Shown here piece by piece: positions 33,101 to 50,012 of a stretch of DNA of 64,000 nt; the stretch's first letter is position 1, and every line of letters begins with the position of its first letter. Location: assembly GCF_000182925.2 (NCBI RefSeq), contig NC_026501.1, positions 372,001 to 436,000 of the forward strand, read 5' to 3'. The notes beneath the pieces were generated by a model. That model saw only the letters and a program-made list of their open reading frames with translations. It searched no databases and was not told the origin of the DNA. The position numbers and the translations under genes are program-made. The stretch comes from Neurospora crassa OR74A. Its lineage: Eukaryota > Ascomycota > Sordariomycetes > Sordariales > Sordariaceae.

Positions 33101-34002
33101 ATGCCCATCTCGTACATCAGTCTCTGCGTCAAGTGATTCCTCTCCTTGACTCTCTCAATCTGAAACCGGCTGAAATCCATCCGGTTAGGGAACATGACGT
33201 CCAACTGCTCTTTACTCAACCCCATTCTCAATCTGCTCCGCAACCTCGCCGCATTCAAGATGTTGTACCGATCAGCCGGCGGCAAAGACTTGAAGAACTC
33301 GCCATCAAAGTCGATCTTGCTGAAATCGTACAAGTTGATATCCTCCCCGTTCTCAAACTGCCTAGCGTACTCTTCGAGTTCTTCGACAGACATGATGCGC
33401 GGATCATCCGGCTTGCCCATGGCTTCGATGCCGCCGTCGAGGTCAGGAAGATGGTAGGCGTCTTGCTTGTGGAAGCGTCGAGACTTTTGGCGTTCTTGTT
33501 TTGACATGCCTAATTCGTCGGCGTAAACGACTTTGTCCATGTCGGGCAGTACTTCCTGTTCTTCTTCTTCTGCTGCTGCTGCTGCTGCCGCCGTTTTATT
33601 GCCTTCTCGTGCCTCTGCCCTTTTGCGCCTCCGTTCGTCTTCCTCCTCTGCCATACGATGCATCTGCACCGCTAGTAATTTCCCTGCCGTTCGCGTGGCG
33701 TCATCGCGTCTGCCCTCTCGTCTTCGCCGGCGAGCCTGGATGGTGGCGCGCTTGAGAGCGGGGGCGCCGCCGTCAAAGACGAAGACGGGCTTGATGCCGT
33801 ACCAGAGTAGTTTACATATTCGACGGAAAAAACCGACGACGTGACTGTTGCGAAGGGCGTTGCCTTCTTTGTCGCGGACGGCTTTGAGGAATTGGTAGAT
33901 CCAGATGGAGGCGTCGATGGCGAGGCGTTTGCGGTTGAGGGTGGAGAGGTTGGTTGGGCGGGCACAGGGTTGGAGGACGGTCCAGAGGCCATTCACACCC
34001 AT
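30193..34002 (-). CDS. rad2: RAD2/XPG nucleotide-excision-repair endonuclease
   Basis: Single-exon gene of 1269 aa, the usual size of RAD2/XPG, the structure-specific nuclease that cuts 3' of the lesion in nucleotide excision repair. The N-region starts at residue 1 (MGVNGLWTVLQPCARPTNLS, LAIDASIWIYQFLKAVRD, KPVFVFDGGAPALK), as required for the active site. A long acidic spacer of about 780 residues, typical of the family, leads to the I-region (about 875-1000) with ITAPMEAEAQCAELVRLG, DGIVTDDSDTFLFG and LLGSDYTEGLSGVGPVTA, containing the metal-binding acidic residues and helix-hairpin-helix. QSNITRFF near residue 1110 fits a PCNA-interaction box. The C-terminus is Lys/Gly- and Asp/Glu-rich with a basic RGRGRGRGKRARA end, probably a nuclear targeting segment. 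It is divergent with NAA38. Confidence 0.95.
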   Translation of the reverse strand: MGVNGLWTVLQPCARPTNLSTLNRKRLAIDASIWIYQFLKAVRDKEGNALRNSHVVGFFRRICKLLWYGIKPVFVFDGGAPALKRATIQARRRRREGRRDDATRTAGKLLAVQMHRMAEEEDERRRKRAEAREGNKTAAAAAAAEEEEQEVLPDMDKVVYADELGMSKQERQKSRRFHKQDAYHLPDLDGGIEAMGKPDDPRIMSVEELEEYARQFENGEDINLYDFSKIDFDGEFFKSLPPADRYNILNAARLRSRLRMGLSKEQLDVMFPNRMDFSRFQIERVKERNHLTQRLMYEMGMTGLDLTLAVNATRVAGDQNREYILVKNEGAEGGYALGVVSTEKDKGQMTNPIDVDELEFQFQGKGEEEEDSEEDVEFEDVPIEGLNRLPKLTRAAGYRPRGTANSRRQFYEPRQSEEAEDEDEDDEALFVDNGQDAVYGEENAVEADEEEDLNKAIAMSLQNQHGVGLSEEKEDEDMEFEEVTPPEWTQKAVEAPKPIVSTSGRMVAHIVNNRASAAVPRRRESTDSSDSEGDIRAAMAAARRKQAKAPAPKPVVENRPAPTNTPFKGPLPFEKLNWKQLLGGNRPKAKSQKEKVSEPPKPVETGEMEPQSDDDAGGFEKEPKDAPRPLPPWLANNDEDIRDTVRKQREQDRQMAEEDENLAREEQARIRKQREDEVMMIESSDESDGDLEILDAPPSPKKLTQMPGPSLPSLDDEVSQEPVETSRQSPSPNEEEGDDIVFEDVTLPSQTMTLSFGPPATQAEEDAQIEADLFKDVLPPPAQQERVEGLAAVPDDTTTDIVPDPDAPALSEFEDDFSDPEEQELLASLAQEAEEHARFATQLNHKTFQENQAAYEQELKALRTQQRKDRRDADEVTQIMITECQALLRFFGIPYITAPMEAEAQCAELVRLGLVDGIVTDDSDTFLFGGTRVYKNMFNGNKFVECYLSSDIERDLSLSRDQLIALAQLLGSDYTEGLSGVGPVTAVEILSEFPPEPTPISSLTTFKEWWTKIQSSPQPDPSLLSTPFRRKFRKAQATKLFLPVGFPNPAVFDAYLHPEVDSTPEPFQWGVPDLEGLRQFLMQTIGWSQERTDEVLVPVIRDMNKREREGTQSNITRFFEGGVGSGTVRNLGGGGNEEAFAPRRNEVKGSKRMAEAVGRLKARNSKGNSGGGGLSLALPVMAMGPLNGEEEGGNKKRKRGKGKGKGKGKGKKAAAVEEEEEQEDVDGEKEDDAQEGDGDEDDHVVGASLKGKRGAARGRGRGRGKRARA

Positions 34003-34806
34003 GGTGGGTGTTTACTCGGTATTGTGACTCGGTATTGGTAGTAGTGATGGTGGTGATGGCAGTGATGGTAGTGGTGGTGATGTTGATGTAGAAGAGGTCG
34101 TCAAGGTGCTCAACGAAGGGCGCTGTTAGTCGGCACAAACACGCTAACGGGGAGTGACGCCAGGGCAAAGAGATAGTTATAATGACCGAATAAGGTGCAG
34201 TTTTTCACTTTGGTCGTGTGAGGAAACTCATGGTAATAGAAAAGGTCAGAGGTAAACAATCACATTCAATTGAAGTGTATTGTAGTGGTGACGTGAAGAA
34301 TTCCAGTGATGACAAAGTGCCAAGTTCACGCTCATCATCGAAGCCATGATGTTGACGGCGATCCGGCTGCTGCCTGCCGGCTGACTCTTATCGCTTATCG
34401 CCTGTCTGTTTATGCAATAAGCCGGATGCCTGCCCCATGATGCACTTTCCGAGAACAGAAGCTTGGGCCCAGGGTTGGCAGTGGTCAACACAAAAACAGC
34501 CCATTCCCTCAACCCTGAACACAACATCAACAGAAGTCAACATCAGAGCTCAAGACGGCGCGGGCGCTGAACACATCAACGGGCTCTACAACTTGTTCGG
34601 GGGTTACTTGGCTCGATCAAAAATACAATTGGAAAGCTCTTTCAGTAGCAACACCCGTTATTCATCACACACGGCATACGAGCATCATCAGACATTCACC
34701 GATTAGGCATCCATCTCTTTTATCCCGGCTTGCTCACTCACCGAAACCACCCCGGCGACAACACCTCACCTGTACACCACTTTCACATAACATAACATCC
34801 TTCACC
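34003..34806. other. Divergent promoter region of RAD2 and NAA38
   Basis: No other gene recognised. A GTGATGGT-type imperfect repeat lies just upstream of the RAD2 start (34035-34085). Confidence 0.5.
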
Positions 34807-35452
34807 ATGAGCGAAGACCCAAACATCACTTTCCTCCCCGAAGACAGGGACGACGCCACAGACTGGCTCAACTCCCTCCTCAACAAAAACCTTCGAGTCT
34901 CCGTGACTGACGGCCGCATGTTCTGGGGCCAGTTCAAGTGTGTTGATGCAGTAAGCTTCCCATTCATCCCTTGTTACCCTTTCTCCCCTTCTTACTTCTT
35001 TTTTCATCTCTAATTCCCCCGTCCCATATTCACCAAATCACTCACACACATATCAACAGGAAAGCAACATAATCCTCCACTCAGCCTACGAATACCGCTT
35101 CCCCACCTCTTCCCAAGTGGCCGCCGCCGTTACTTCCTCTTCTTCTGTTACCCCCACCCCCACCGGCACGACAATCACCTCCTCCTCTGCACTCTCTGCA
35201 CCTTCAGACTCAGATCCTTCTCTCTCAGCAACTCCCCAAGAGGCCTACGAGAGCGCCACCAGCTCCTCCTCCTCCTCCTCAGCAGGAAAAGTAAAAGTCG
35301 ACCTCACCTCGCGCCATTTAGGGTTGGTCGTCATCCCAGGCCAGTACATCACCAAGATCGAGCTGGAGGAGTTTGCAAGTCAGGTTCGGGCGCGGAATCG
35401 GGGGTTTGGACAGGGGTTTCATCCGGGATGGAGAGATGGGGGAATTTCCTAG
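34807..35452 (+). CDS. NAA38/LSMD1-type NatC auxiliary subunit (Sm-like fold)
   Basis: Two exons, 34807-34950 and 35060-35452 (donor GTAAGC, acceptor ACAG), encode 178 aa. The Sm1 motif is LLNKNLRVSVTDGRMFWGQFKCVDAESNIILHSA-like and the Sm2 motif is RHLGLVVIPGQYITKIELEE, both closely resembling LSMD1/Naa38 (yeast Mak31), the small auxiliary subunit of the NatC N-terminal acetyltransferase that acts at the ribosome. A Ser/Thr/Pro-rich insertion of about 60 residues separates Sm1 and Sm2, common in fungal members. After the TAG stop at 35450-35452 the same frame stays open for about 50 codons and remains protein-like, so the 3' end of the model is uncertain (see findings). Confidence 0.85.
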
Positions 35453-37002
35453 GCGGATAGTTCCAGAGTAAGTCGGGGGAGGGATGGGAATGGGGAGGTG
35501 GTGGAGGTTTCGGGGAGTGAGGGTGACGAGGGTTATGATGGGGACGTGAGTGAGGGTGGATATTCATCGGCTTCATTCACATCCAGCAATGATCCTTTAC
35601 GATATCAAGATTAACACAACTCGGATACCTCGAAAGAGGGCCGCTCCAGCTCAGACAAACACAAAAACAAAGACAAAGGCAAAGACAAAACGAACAATGA
35701 TGATGATGAGGAGAAGGACGAGTGGATCACTACCTCTACCTCCACCTCTACCTCCACCTCCACCTCTCCTACCCCCAACATAACCCCCCAACCGACCCCG
35801 ACCCCGGCCCCTCCGACTTCAACCCAGCCTACGCCCAAAACCCAATACCCACCAACCTACAACAAATCTGAGGCAAGATGAAGAAAGAAAATTACCAGAA
35901 ATACCAATATAAAGAAGTGACGGTGCTACAACAATTGTCGCCTGAAGAAAGGATAGAGCAGGAGGAGTGGGTAAGCAAGCAAAGAGAGGAGTGGGACAAG
36001 AAAAGGAGGGGAGGGGGGGTGATGTTTGGGTTGGGGAGGTGGAAGTTTTACTTTGGTGGGTGGTAAGAAGGGAGAAAAGGAGATGAATAAGGCTTTTCAG
36101 CGGGTGTGAGTAAAGATAAGATACCTAGGGAAATGAAGAAGGAAAGAGTAAAAAGCGAAGTGGGAAATAAGGGGTTTTAGCATGGATGATGTTGGGAATA
36201 GCTGGATTAGCTGGGGTGAGTGTGCAAGACAACGAGCGGGTAAGTAGAAGGGGAACACGGCGGGAGAAAACACGAGGGTGGGAGGGTACAATAGAGTGGG
36301 AGAGATGATATTGGTGTGGCAAGAAAAGCGATTAGCAAAACATGTGGTGAGCGACAGAACAGAGCTTTCAAAACAACGGGGCCATGCCCAAACGACGGGA
36401 GCTTCTGTTCAATATTGCCATGAACCCCCTCGAGGAGGAAATGACAGTATCACTTTACCTAGGTAGATTGTTGCTATCAGCATCACCCACTACACGACAG
36501 CAAATCAGTGGTTTATCACACTCCCCTGCATTGCCATCCAACCATCTAAACCGACTAACTAACTCCGATTCCTAAAAACGATAAGGTCGGTATGTAAGTA
36601 CAAGACAAAAAGATGATTAGAGGTAGGTAGGTACAAACGCGCAGCAAAACTAAAACTCCTTCTCTATTCTCCATTCCTTATCCCCCTCTTCACATCCATC
36701 TCCCCCCCTTGTTTCCCGCGTCTTTCTTATCAACACAGCACATCTCTTTAAAGACCCCTTCCAACTCCTCTTCACCTCCTAACAAACTCATTTGATGCCA
36801 CCAGGCCGAGGGCGAAGCCCTATAACCAAGGAAGCCTCAGCCTGAGCCTCAGCCTACCTAAGCCTGCTGGTCCTCCTTTATCCATCCCCCTTCTCTCCCC
36901 ACGTCGTGAACCCCTTCGGAAGGAACGATCCAATGAAGAGTAGACATGGAACAAAAACCCCCCAGACAACCACCCAGATATCTAGAATCACGAGTCAAAT
37001 AC
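35453..37002. other. NAA38 downstream region, coding-like in part
   Basis: 35453-35875 has protein-like composition in the NAA38 frame (acidic, then Lys/Asp, then Thr/Ser/Pro repeats). A second frame, 35878-36066, encodes a charged segment (QQLSPEERIEQEEWVSKQREEW). No family is recognised. From 36070 to 37002 nothing is seen; this is the 3' flank of SET-7. Confidence 0.4.
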
Positions 37003-43701
<6,699 letters not shown>

Positions 43702-45742
43702 CGCTTCAGCTTTCCGTCAGATGAAGTCTCTCTCTTTTTGGTGTTTTTGCAGACACCCGTACCAACAACGCCGCCCCCCCTCTGATCCCAGTCTGATGAA
43801 TTGCCAACCGACCGGGATACATTCAGCCAGGACCATAGAAAACTTTAAGCTGTGAATTTTGGTTTACCCCTCCTCTAAAGACCTGCCGTCGTCCTCGGAA
43901 TGGTCGATTTTCTCATTTCCAACTCAGATTAGCCGATTGAGTTTTTCGATGGCAACAGATGATACTTGGTGGTAGTCTTGTTGTCGGTTTGAAAAATGGA
44001 GGGAGCACCTAATTGGTCTGGTTGTCGTCAATTAAAGGTGAGGACGGATGAATAAGACGCGCGAGGTTGTTGCGACGCGATTCAAGCCATTCCGACCAGT
44101 AGGAAGACTTCTATGAAACCGTAAAGTGGAAGTCAAGGTCAGTGAACCTTGAGGGTTACAAGTGAGGGTCTTCCATTGCAGTGCACGAGCCATGTTGAGG
44201 TGGTAAAGTCTAGGGTTGGGGTTACATAGGTGTACTTGTCACAATGTTTATACTTAACCAAGGTATTCTAGAAATACACGTTCGTATGGCTCTTCCTCTT
44301 CAGTTATTCGTAAATGTTCACTTCTTTAGACTTGGTTGGTACAATGATATGACTGAGAGGACTTGCTCTTCCCACATAGACCCCATGTTGTCTCTTTATC
44401 CATGGAGTTAGTTCTAGACAGTAGAGGTACGTGAGACAGCAGTGGTAGGGTTTGAGGTGTCCTTAAGTCTCTAGCTTAGTAGTCCTGGCACTCAGAAGTC
44501 TTTTGTCTGTAATTCTCTTTTGGATTTGCGTCAATCCCAATTAGGATAAAAGCAATTCACAACCGGGTCGGCGGAATCCAGTGATGACGGCGTTGACTTT
44601 TGCTTAGTGAGCTGTCGGTACCTCGGCGGAATATGTGATGGACACCAACGTCATCTTCCGTCTTCGGACTGTGGACACCACCGACACTACCGACACTATA
44701 GGGCGCTATCAACAACAAAGAGGCCGATTCCATTCCAAGACATTCAAGCTTGGCCATCGACATCCGTCATCAAAATCTCATCAAAACATATGAAGGGTCC
44801 TCTTGTTCTGTTATGGTCATTCTCATGATCCGAAACAGGGAATGGGATTAGATTGCCCTACTGTACACTAAACCATACAGCGATTATCCCGGTGTCCATA
44901 TGGCAGCTCTGAGTGCTCCAGGCTGTCGGGATTCGGGAAACAGTCAACATGTCAGAGCTGACACTACCTAGTAGGTACCAGGTATCGGACAAGATCTGTA
45001 GTCCAAGTGACGGCTTCATCTGAAGATCATGACTGCCCCTGGACATGCCACACTTGCCCGGAGACTGCGGAGTGAAAATCAAACCAGATGCAGGTAATTG
45101 TTAGGGCAGCTGCACTGTCGATGCGCTGAGATGCACTGTCGATGACGAGTGGGGACGTCCCCTTATGGTGGCAGCCCCCCCTGTTGACTCTTCTCGATAG
45201 GGGAAAGTGAGCTTGGCCCTGCCCTTTTTGCAGTGTTGACGCCTTCTGTTAAGTGTCTAGCAGAGGTTGCACACCGACGTCATCCCCCCCCTTGGCCTGG
45301 ACTGGATCTGCCGGCACCACGCGCATGCGACAGACAGACGCTTCGAGAGCCCAGAACTGGAACTTAACTGGAACTTGTCTTGTCTTTTCCAGGTCTCCAG
45401 ACATATGACTGGACTGATCAAAAAGGCCAGACGAACTCCTTCCTCCTGCTCCCAAATCCCTTCATTGGTTTTTCCTCTTCTGTTTTATTTTTCCACCAAT
45501 TTCTCTACTCGTCCGCCATTCGGATTCCCACCAACATTGCCCTGACCAGGTTCTTAAGCTGCTTACCGCCCAACTAAATATTCCAACCAAGAGAACAAGG
45601 GAAGAAGCCCCCCCCGACTCACACCGTCAACTGAACTGTCCGTTCCAACTACTACTTCAACTTCAACATCACACCACCTTGTGTGTGATCGACAACTCCA
45701 AACAACCCTCGACGACAATCGATAAATACTACCTAATCCACC
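43702..45742. other. Divergent promoter region of SET-7 and PIL1
   Basis: No gene recognised over 2 kb. Open frames are short, without family signal. Long 5' leaders of either gene could occupy part of it. Confidence 0.45.
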
Positions 45743-47008
45743 ATGCATCGAACCTACTCCATGCGCGCCTCCAGGGCGCCAACCGCCTCCCAGATCCAGA
45801 ACCCCCCTCCACCGCCATCATCCACAAAGTCGGGACGTCTCTTTGGTCGCGGCGGAATTGGTGAGCTTGACCCCCCTTCTTCTTTTTTACCAAAAGTCGA
45901 GCAGCACAGCTCATAGCCTGTGTGAACGTTAACAGGAGGGCTAGGCCATGCTCTACGACGCAACGCCGCCGGCGCCTTTGGGCCCGATCTCGCCAAGAAG
46001 CTCTCCCAGCTGGTCAAGATGGAGAAGAACGTGATGCGCAGTCTGGAGATGGTGGCCAAGGAGCGCATGGAGGTCGCCCAACAGTTGTCGCTCTGGGGCG
46101 AGGCCTGCGATGAGGATGTGTCCGATGTCACAGACAAGCTGGGCGTGTTGCTCTACGAAATCGGCGAACTCGAAGATCAGTACGTCGATCGCTACGACCA
46201 GTACCGCGTCACCATGAAGAGTATTAGGAATATCGAGGCGTCGGTGCAACCCAGCAGAGACAGTAGGTCCACTCTACTACTCCTACTGTCCCAACTCTTG
46301 TCGCTCTTCACCACTAACACCCCCCGAGGAAAGCAAAAAATTACCGACCAAATCGCCCAGCTCAAGTACAAAGAGCCCAACTCCCCGCGCATCGTCGTTC
46401 TCGAACAGGAACTCGTCCGCGCCGAAGCCGAGTCGCTCGTCGCCGAAGCCCAGCTCTCCAACATAACGCGTGAGAAGATCAAGGCCGCCTACACCTACCA
46501 GTTCGACGCCCTGCGTGAGCACTGCGAAAAAGTCGCCATCATTGCCGGCTACGGCAAGCACCTCTTGGAACTCATCGACGATACCCCCGTCACCCCAGGC
46601 GAAACCCGCCCCGCTTACGACGGCTACGAAGCCTCCAAGGCCATCATCCAGGACTGCGAGGACTCCCTTACCAACTGGGTCACGCAAAACGCGGCCGTTT
46701 CAGCAAAGCTTTCCACTCGCTCGAGGACGCTGAGCCAGCGCAGGAGGAACAACATCAAGGCGAGGACGGAGGGTGGCGCAGGACAGGGACATGACTTGTC
46801 GGGCCAGGACGCCCCGCTTAACGATCGTGACTCGTGGGTGCCGGCGAATCAGCACAAGGAGGTGGCGGATTATGAGGTGTCGGAGGAAGAGGAGGACGAT
46901 GATGAGGATGAGGAAGATGATATTCATGCATCGGGCAGCCACTCCATGCTGGACGGCGAGAGCGAACAGCATCAGCGCGGGAGGAACACTGAGCCTGTTG
47001 CTGCCTAG
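45743..47008 (+). CDS. pil1: PIL1/LSP1-type eisosome core protein
   Basis: BAR-domain protein of 374 aa, a main structural component of eisosomes, the furrow-like plasma-membrane domains. Three exons: 45743-45860, 45936-46262 and 46329-47008; both introns are short (75 and 66 nt). The N-terminal segment MHRTYSMRASRAP continues to GRLFGRGGIGGLGHALRRNAA-like, the lipid-binding start conserved in the family. The BAR helices (about 60-270) include LSQLVKMEKNVMRSLE, YRVTMKSIRNIE, SVQPSRDRKQKITDQIA (across the second splice), FDALREHCEKVAIIAGYG and GKHLLELIDDTPVTPGE. The C-terminus is acidic (EVSEEEEDDDEDEEDD), as in yeast Pil1. Its Ser/Thr sites are presumably targets of Pkh-type kinases as in yeast (family knowledge). 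The second intron has no stop and a length divisible by three. Confidence 0.95.
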
Positions 47009-48029
47009 ACAAGGACGGTGATACGGTGATGAGTGCTAGGGGCGCGTGTCTGCGGGCACCCTACTGGTGGTACACACGAAAGTCGGCAACAGCAGTAAAG
47101 TCTCAAACACAAACCGAACAAACAGAAAAACTACATGAACCTGGAGCTAGGATGGGATGGGACGGGATGGGATGGCAGGATTCCTTCAGCGACACTCTTT
47201 ATACCTCTACTTTTCTTGGTCTGTCTGTCTGAACCTGAGATGGAAAGGACAGACTGCGCGCAGGCAGGTTATTAGTCTGCATAATTGGTAATGATAAGGT
47301 TTTAAGTTGGGTTTCTGGATCGGATGGTACAAATCAAAGTGAGATGATACCTCGGGGGGAAGCCATGGGAAGAAAGAACGAGAACAAGATTAGTTAATGA
47401 TTGCGCTATGGTTATGCTTATTCCTAGGCGGTAGCTTTTATCGTGTACCATTTTTCCCAGTTTCATGACATTGGATTCGGATGCGTTGTGTGAATCGTGG
47501 ATGCCTCTCTGTTACATCTTTGTCATCATTCGCCCATCCGAGATCTTTGTAGGACGTAATACCCTAGAAGCAACAAGTAGCTATTCAAAGGCAGTGGCCG
47601 ACTTCAGAAGATATTGACGGTTGGTCTTCCAAAGAGGATGTTACGGATGAATTCAAAGTCATAAAAGAGACAAATGCTGTAACAAGGTTTTGATGCACAA
47701 AGTGTATGTTTGGTTGGACTAAAATATGACGGCGCTTTATCACAAACCTATAGGAAGAGGTTATGGCTATCGAGTGTGAAGAGAAACAGTCACCAAGAGC
47801 TTCTTGACTACGAAGCTGTAAAATTAGTCAAGATTCACATTTTGCATCAACGTTGAAGACTTCTTAGAGTAATATTGGAGCTAACGGGAATAGAGCACAA
47901 TAGAGAATAGCTAACCAGAGACTTTGAAAACCAAAAAAGAGAAAAAGAAGAGCACAGGATAGATAGCTTCTCGATCTTTACTGATGGAGGAGAACTGACG
48001 ATAGGCTCCGAGAAAGACGCAAAAAATAA
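47009..48029. other. Downstream of PIL1, no gene seen
   Basis: Contains the PIL1 3' flank and a TGGGA tandem (47150-47175). Nothing else recognised. Confidence 0.5.
48021..48026 (-). terminator. Pol III T-run after tRNA-Val
   Basis: Six A on the plus strand (T on the transcribed sense) 3 nt after the tRNA end. Confidence 0.7.
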
Positions 48030-48109
48030 TGATCGCGGCAGGGCTCGAACCTGCGATCCTCTGCGATTACGATGTAAAGCAGATGCCTTAACCACTGGGC
48101 CACGCAACC
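48030..48109 (-). tRNA. tRNA-Val(TAC) with a short intron
   Basis: Read on the minus strand: acceptor GGTTGCG pairs with CGCGATC (two G-T pairs), followed by discriminator A. The D arm is GCCCAGTGGTTAAGGC, and the T arm is GCAGG-TTCGAGC-CCTGC. The anticodon stem TCTGC/GCAGA encloses TTTACA and an insert TCGTAAT of about 7 nt after position 37, so the anticodon is TAC. GTAA of the insert can pair with the anticodon loop. The mature length is 73 nt. The insert is unusually short for a tRNA intron, so its exact borders are uncertain by a base. Confidence 0.88.
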
Positions 48110-48357
48110 GTTATTGATAACTGCACTCCAGCAGCCACCTATAACCATTGGAAGCAGAGATGTCTCAACAAGGATTGCCGGAACCACCTCCCCAGCCGGC
48201 ATTGGCGCGAACTTTAGCTCTTGGAAACAGCGGGGTCAATGAACTCGAAGCTCCAAGACCATCACGGTTCACGAAGCTTCACCATTCTGTTTCGCAACAT
48301 CAACTAACCCACTAACTTTCCAAGAGGGAAAACACCATCGCTCACCAATTGTTCACC

Positions 48358-49390
48358 ATGAAGTCCTTCCGCGCCGCCAACGCGCTTCTGCGCACCAACC
48401 CCGCGGCCTCGAATGCCATCTCCCGGTTCGTCACCCCACCATCATTGTCTCAAACATCTTTGTTTACTTTCCTCTCCAATTCCAAAGCTAACAAATCACC
48501 ACAGCATCGCCGCCCCTCTAGTAACCGTCTCCGGCTCTCCCGTCTGCCAATGCCTCCTCACCACCTCCCGCACGACTCTTCCCCAGACTCCATTGACCGT
48601 CCGCCCCTTCTCAACAACCCCCACCCGCCCCGGCAAAAAAGACAAGAAATCCAAGCGCGGCGAAGAAGTTGAAGAGCCGCCCGCCCGTGGAGGAAAGAAA
48701 GACAAGAAGGGCAGCAAATCCTCCTCCTCCTCCAGCAAAGACAATTCCCCGGCCGAAGAGCAGCCCAACGACCCCAAAGACCCCAACCGCCCCATCCCCT
48801 CCCCCGAAACGCCCTACGACCTCTCCGACCTGACCTACGCCTTCGACCGCGCCGACAAGCACTACCTCGACGCCCTCAAGACTTTTCGGTCTGGCTCGCG
48901 CTTCTCCGCCGACTCCATCGGCTCCCTACCCATCTTCCCCGACAAGAAAGACACGTCCCTCAGCTACCCCCTGCGGGACCTAGCCACCGTCGCGCAAGTC
49001 TCGGGCTCAGGCCGCAAATGGTCCATCTTGTGCTTTGACGAGTCGTCTGTGAAACCTATTATGAGCGCGGTACAAAAGTCCCCGGACTTTAACCAGCAGC
49101 CGCAGCGGAGCGAGGAGAACCCCCTGGAGCTGACCATCACGGTAGAGCCGGAACGGGCGGAGGATTTGCAAAAGAGAGTGAAGGAGCTGTGTCAGCTGTG
49201 GAGAGAGAAACTGAGGGCGGAGACACACAAGAGAGAGGCGGTGCATAAGAAGTGGAAGCAGCAGGAGAAGATATTGGATGATGATGTCAAGGCACTGAAG
49301 ACCAAGGTGCAGAAGTTGCAGGATGAGAGGATGAGGGGGGTGGCGGTGAGGGAGAAGGAGGTGTGTAATGCGGTGATGGCTAGGAAGTGA
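48358..49390 (+). CDS. Mitochondrial ribosome recycling factor
   Basis: A 317-aa protein of the RRF family, which splits mitochondrial ribosomes after termination. Exons 48358-48425 and 48505-49390; the 79-nt intron has a weak donor GTTCGT but a good branch site (GCTAAC) and acceptor CACAG. The N-terminus is a mitochondrial presequence (MKSFRAANALLRTNPAAS, then RPFSTTPTRPGKK). A Lys/Ser/Asp-rich linker precedes the RRF domain at about 135-317, with RSGSRFSADSIGSLPI, LRDLATVAQVSGSGRKWSILCFDES, LTITVEPERAEDLQKRVKELCQLWREKLR and a terminal helix with KTKVQKLQDE. The neighbour on the other side of the shared 3' flank is also a probable mitochondrial protein. Confidence 0.9.
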
Positions 49391-50012
49391 GGACTTGGGA
49401 AGGGATGAAAGATTCTTGTGGGTGTGTGTATTACTATCATTGTATGGTTTCGGGAATATTGTCGTGATGCCGGCTTGTCCTGGTATGGAGTCGGAATACC
49501 ATTGGGGTTTATACTGTAGTTGCTTGAGACTAAAAGCTCAGAGCCCGTGTTAGCAATTGTATGAGTGAATGAAAACAACATTCACCGTGTGGATTCAAAG
49601 GTTATACTAGACTTTAATGTACTTGACTTGCTAACAGACTGTGAAATGGTTATGACTGGACCCGAGTAACCTGTAAAACCTATTATCCGGATTCTATCTA
49701 GTAGGATAGTTGCTTTTTGAGAACAGTTGATAGTCAGGTTTCTGTCATAGCAAGACAGACTACAAGAGCAGTACGTCTTTCGAAGTGAAGTCCAAATATC
49801 ATGCCAGGATTTGAGCACAACCAAGGCAGCAAGTTGACGATACTACACAAGACTTTCACATACCCTTATTTTCCCCCAGGCACAACAAGACAGCCAATAC
49901 GGGTATTCATAATGTTACAACTGGACCACTTCTACACCTCAGTCCTTCTTCTTCTATCTGTTTTTACACCACCCTTCTCTCCCCCTTCCACCCCCATTTC
50001 AATTTCCTCAAC
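49391..50012. other. Convergent 3' flanks, no gene seen
   Basis: Short shared 3' region of the recycling factor and the next gene; nothing recognised. Confidence 0.5.

Noticed and set aside
46019-47008. Single-exon model for the PIL1 3' part, reading through 46263-46328
   Set aside because: Removing the 66-nt intron restores the family sequence SRDRKQKIT; the read-through adds a hydrophobic insert not found in the family.
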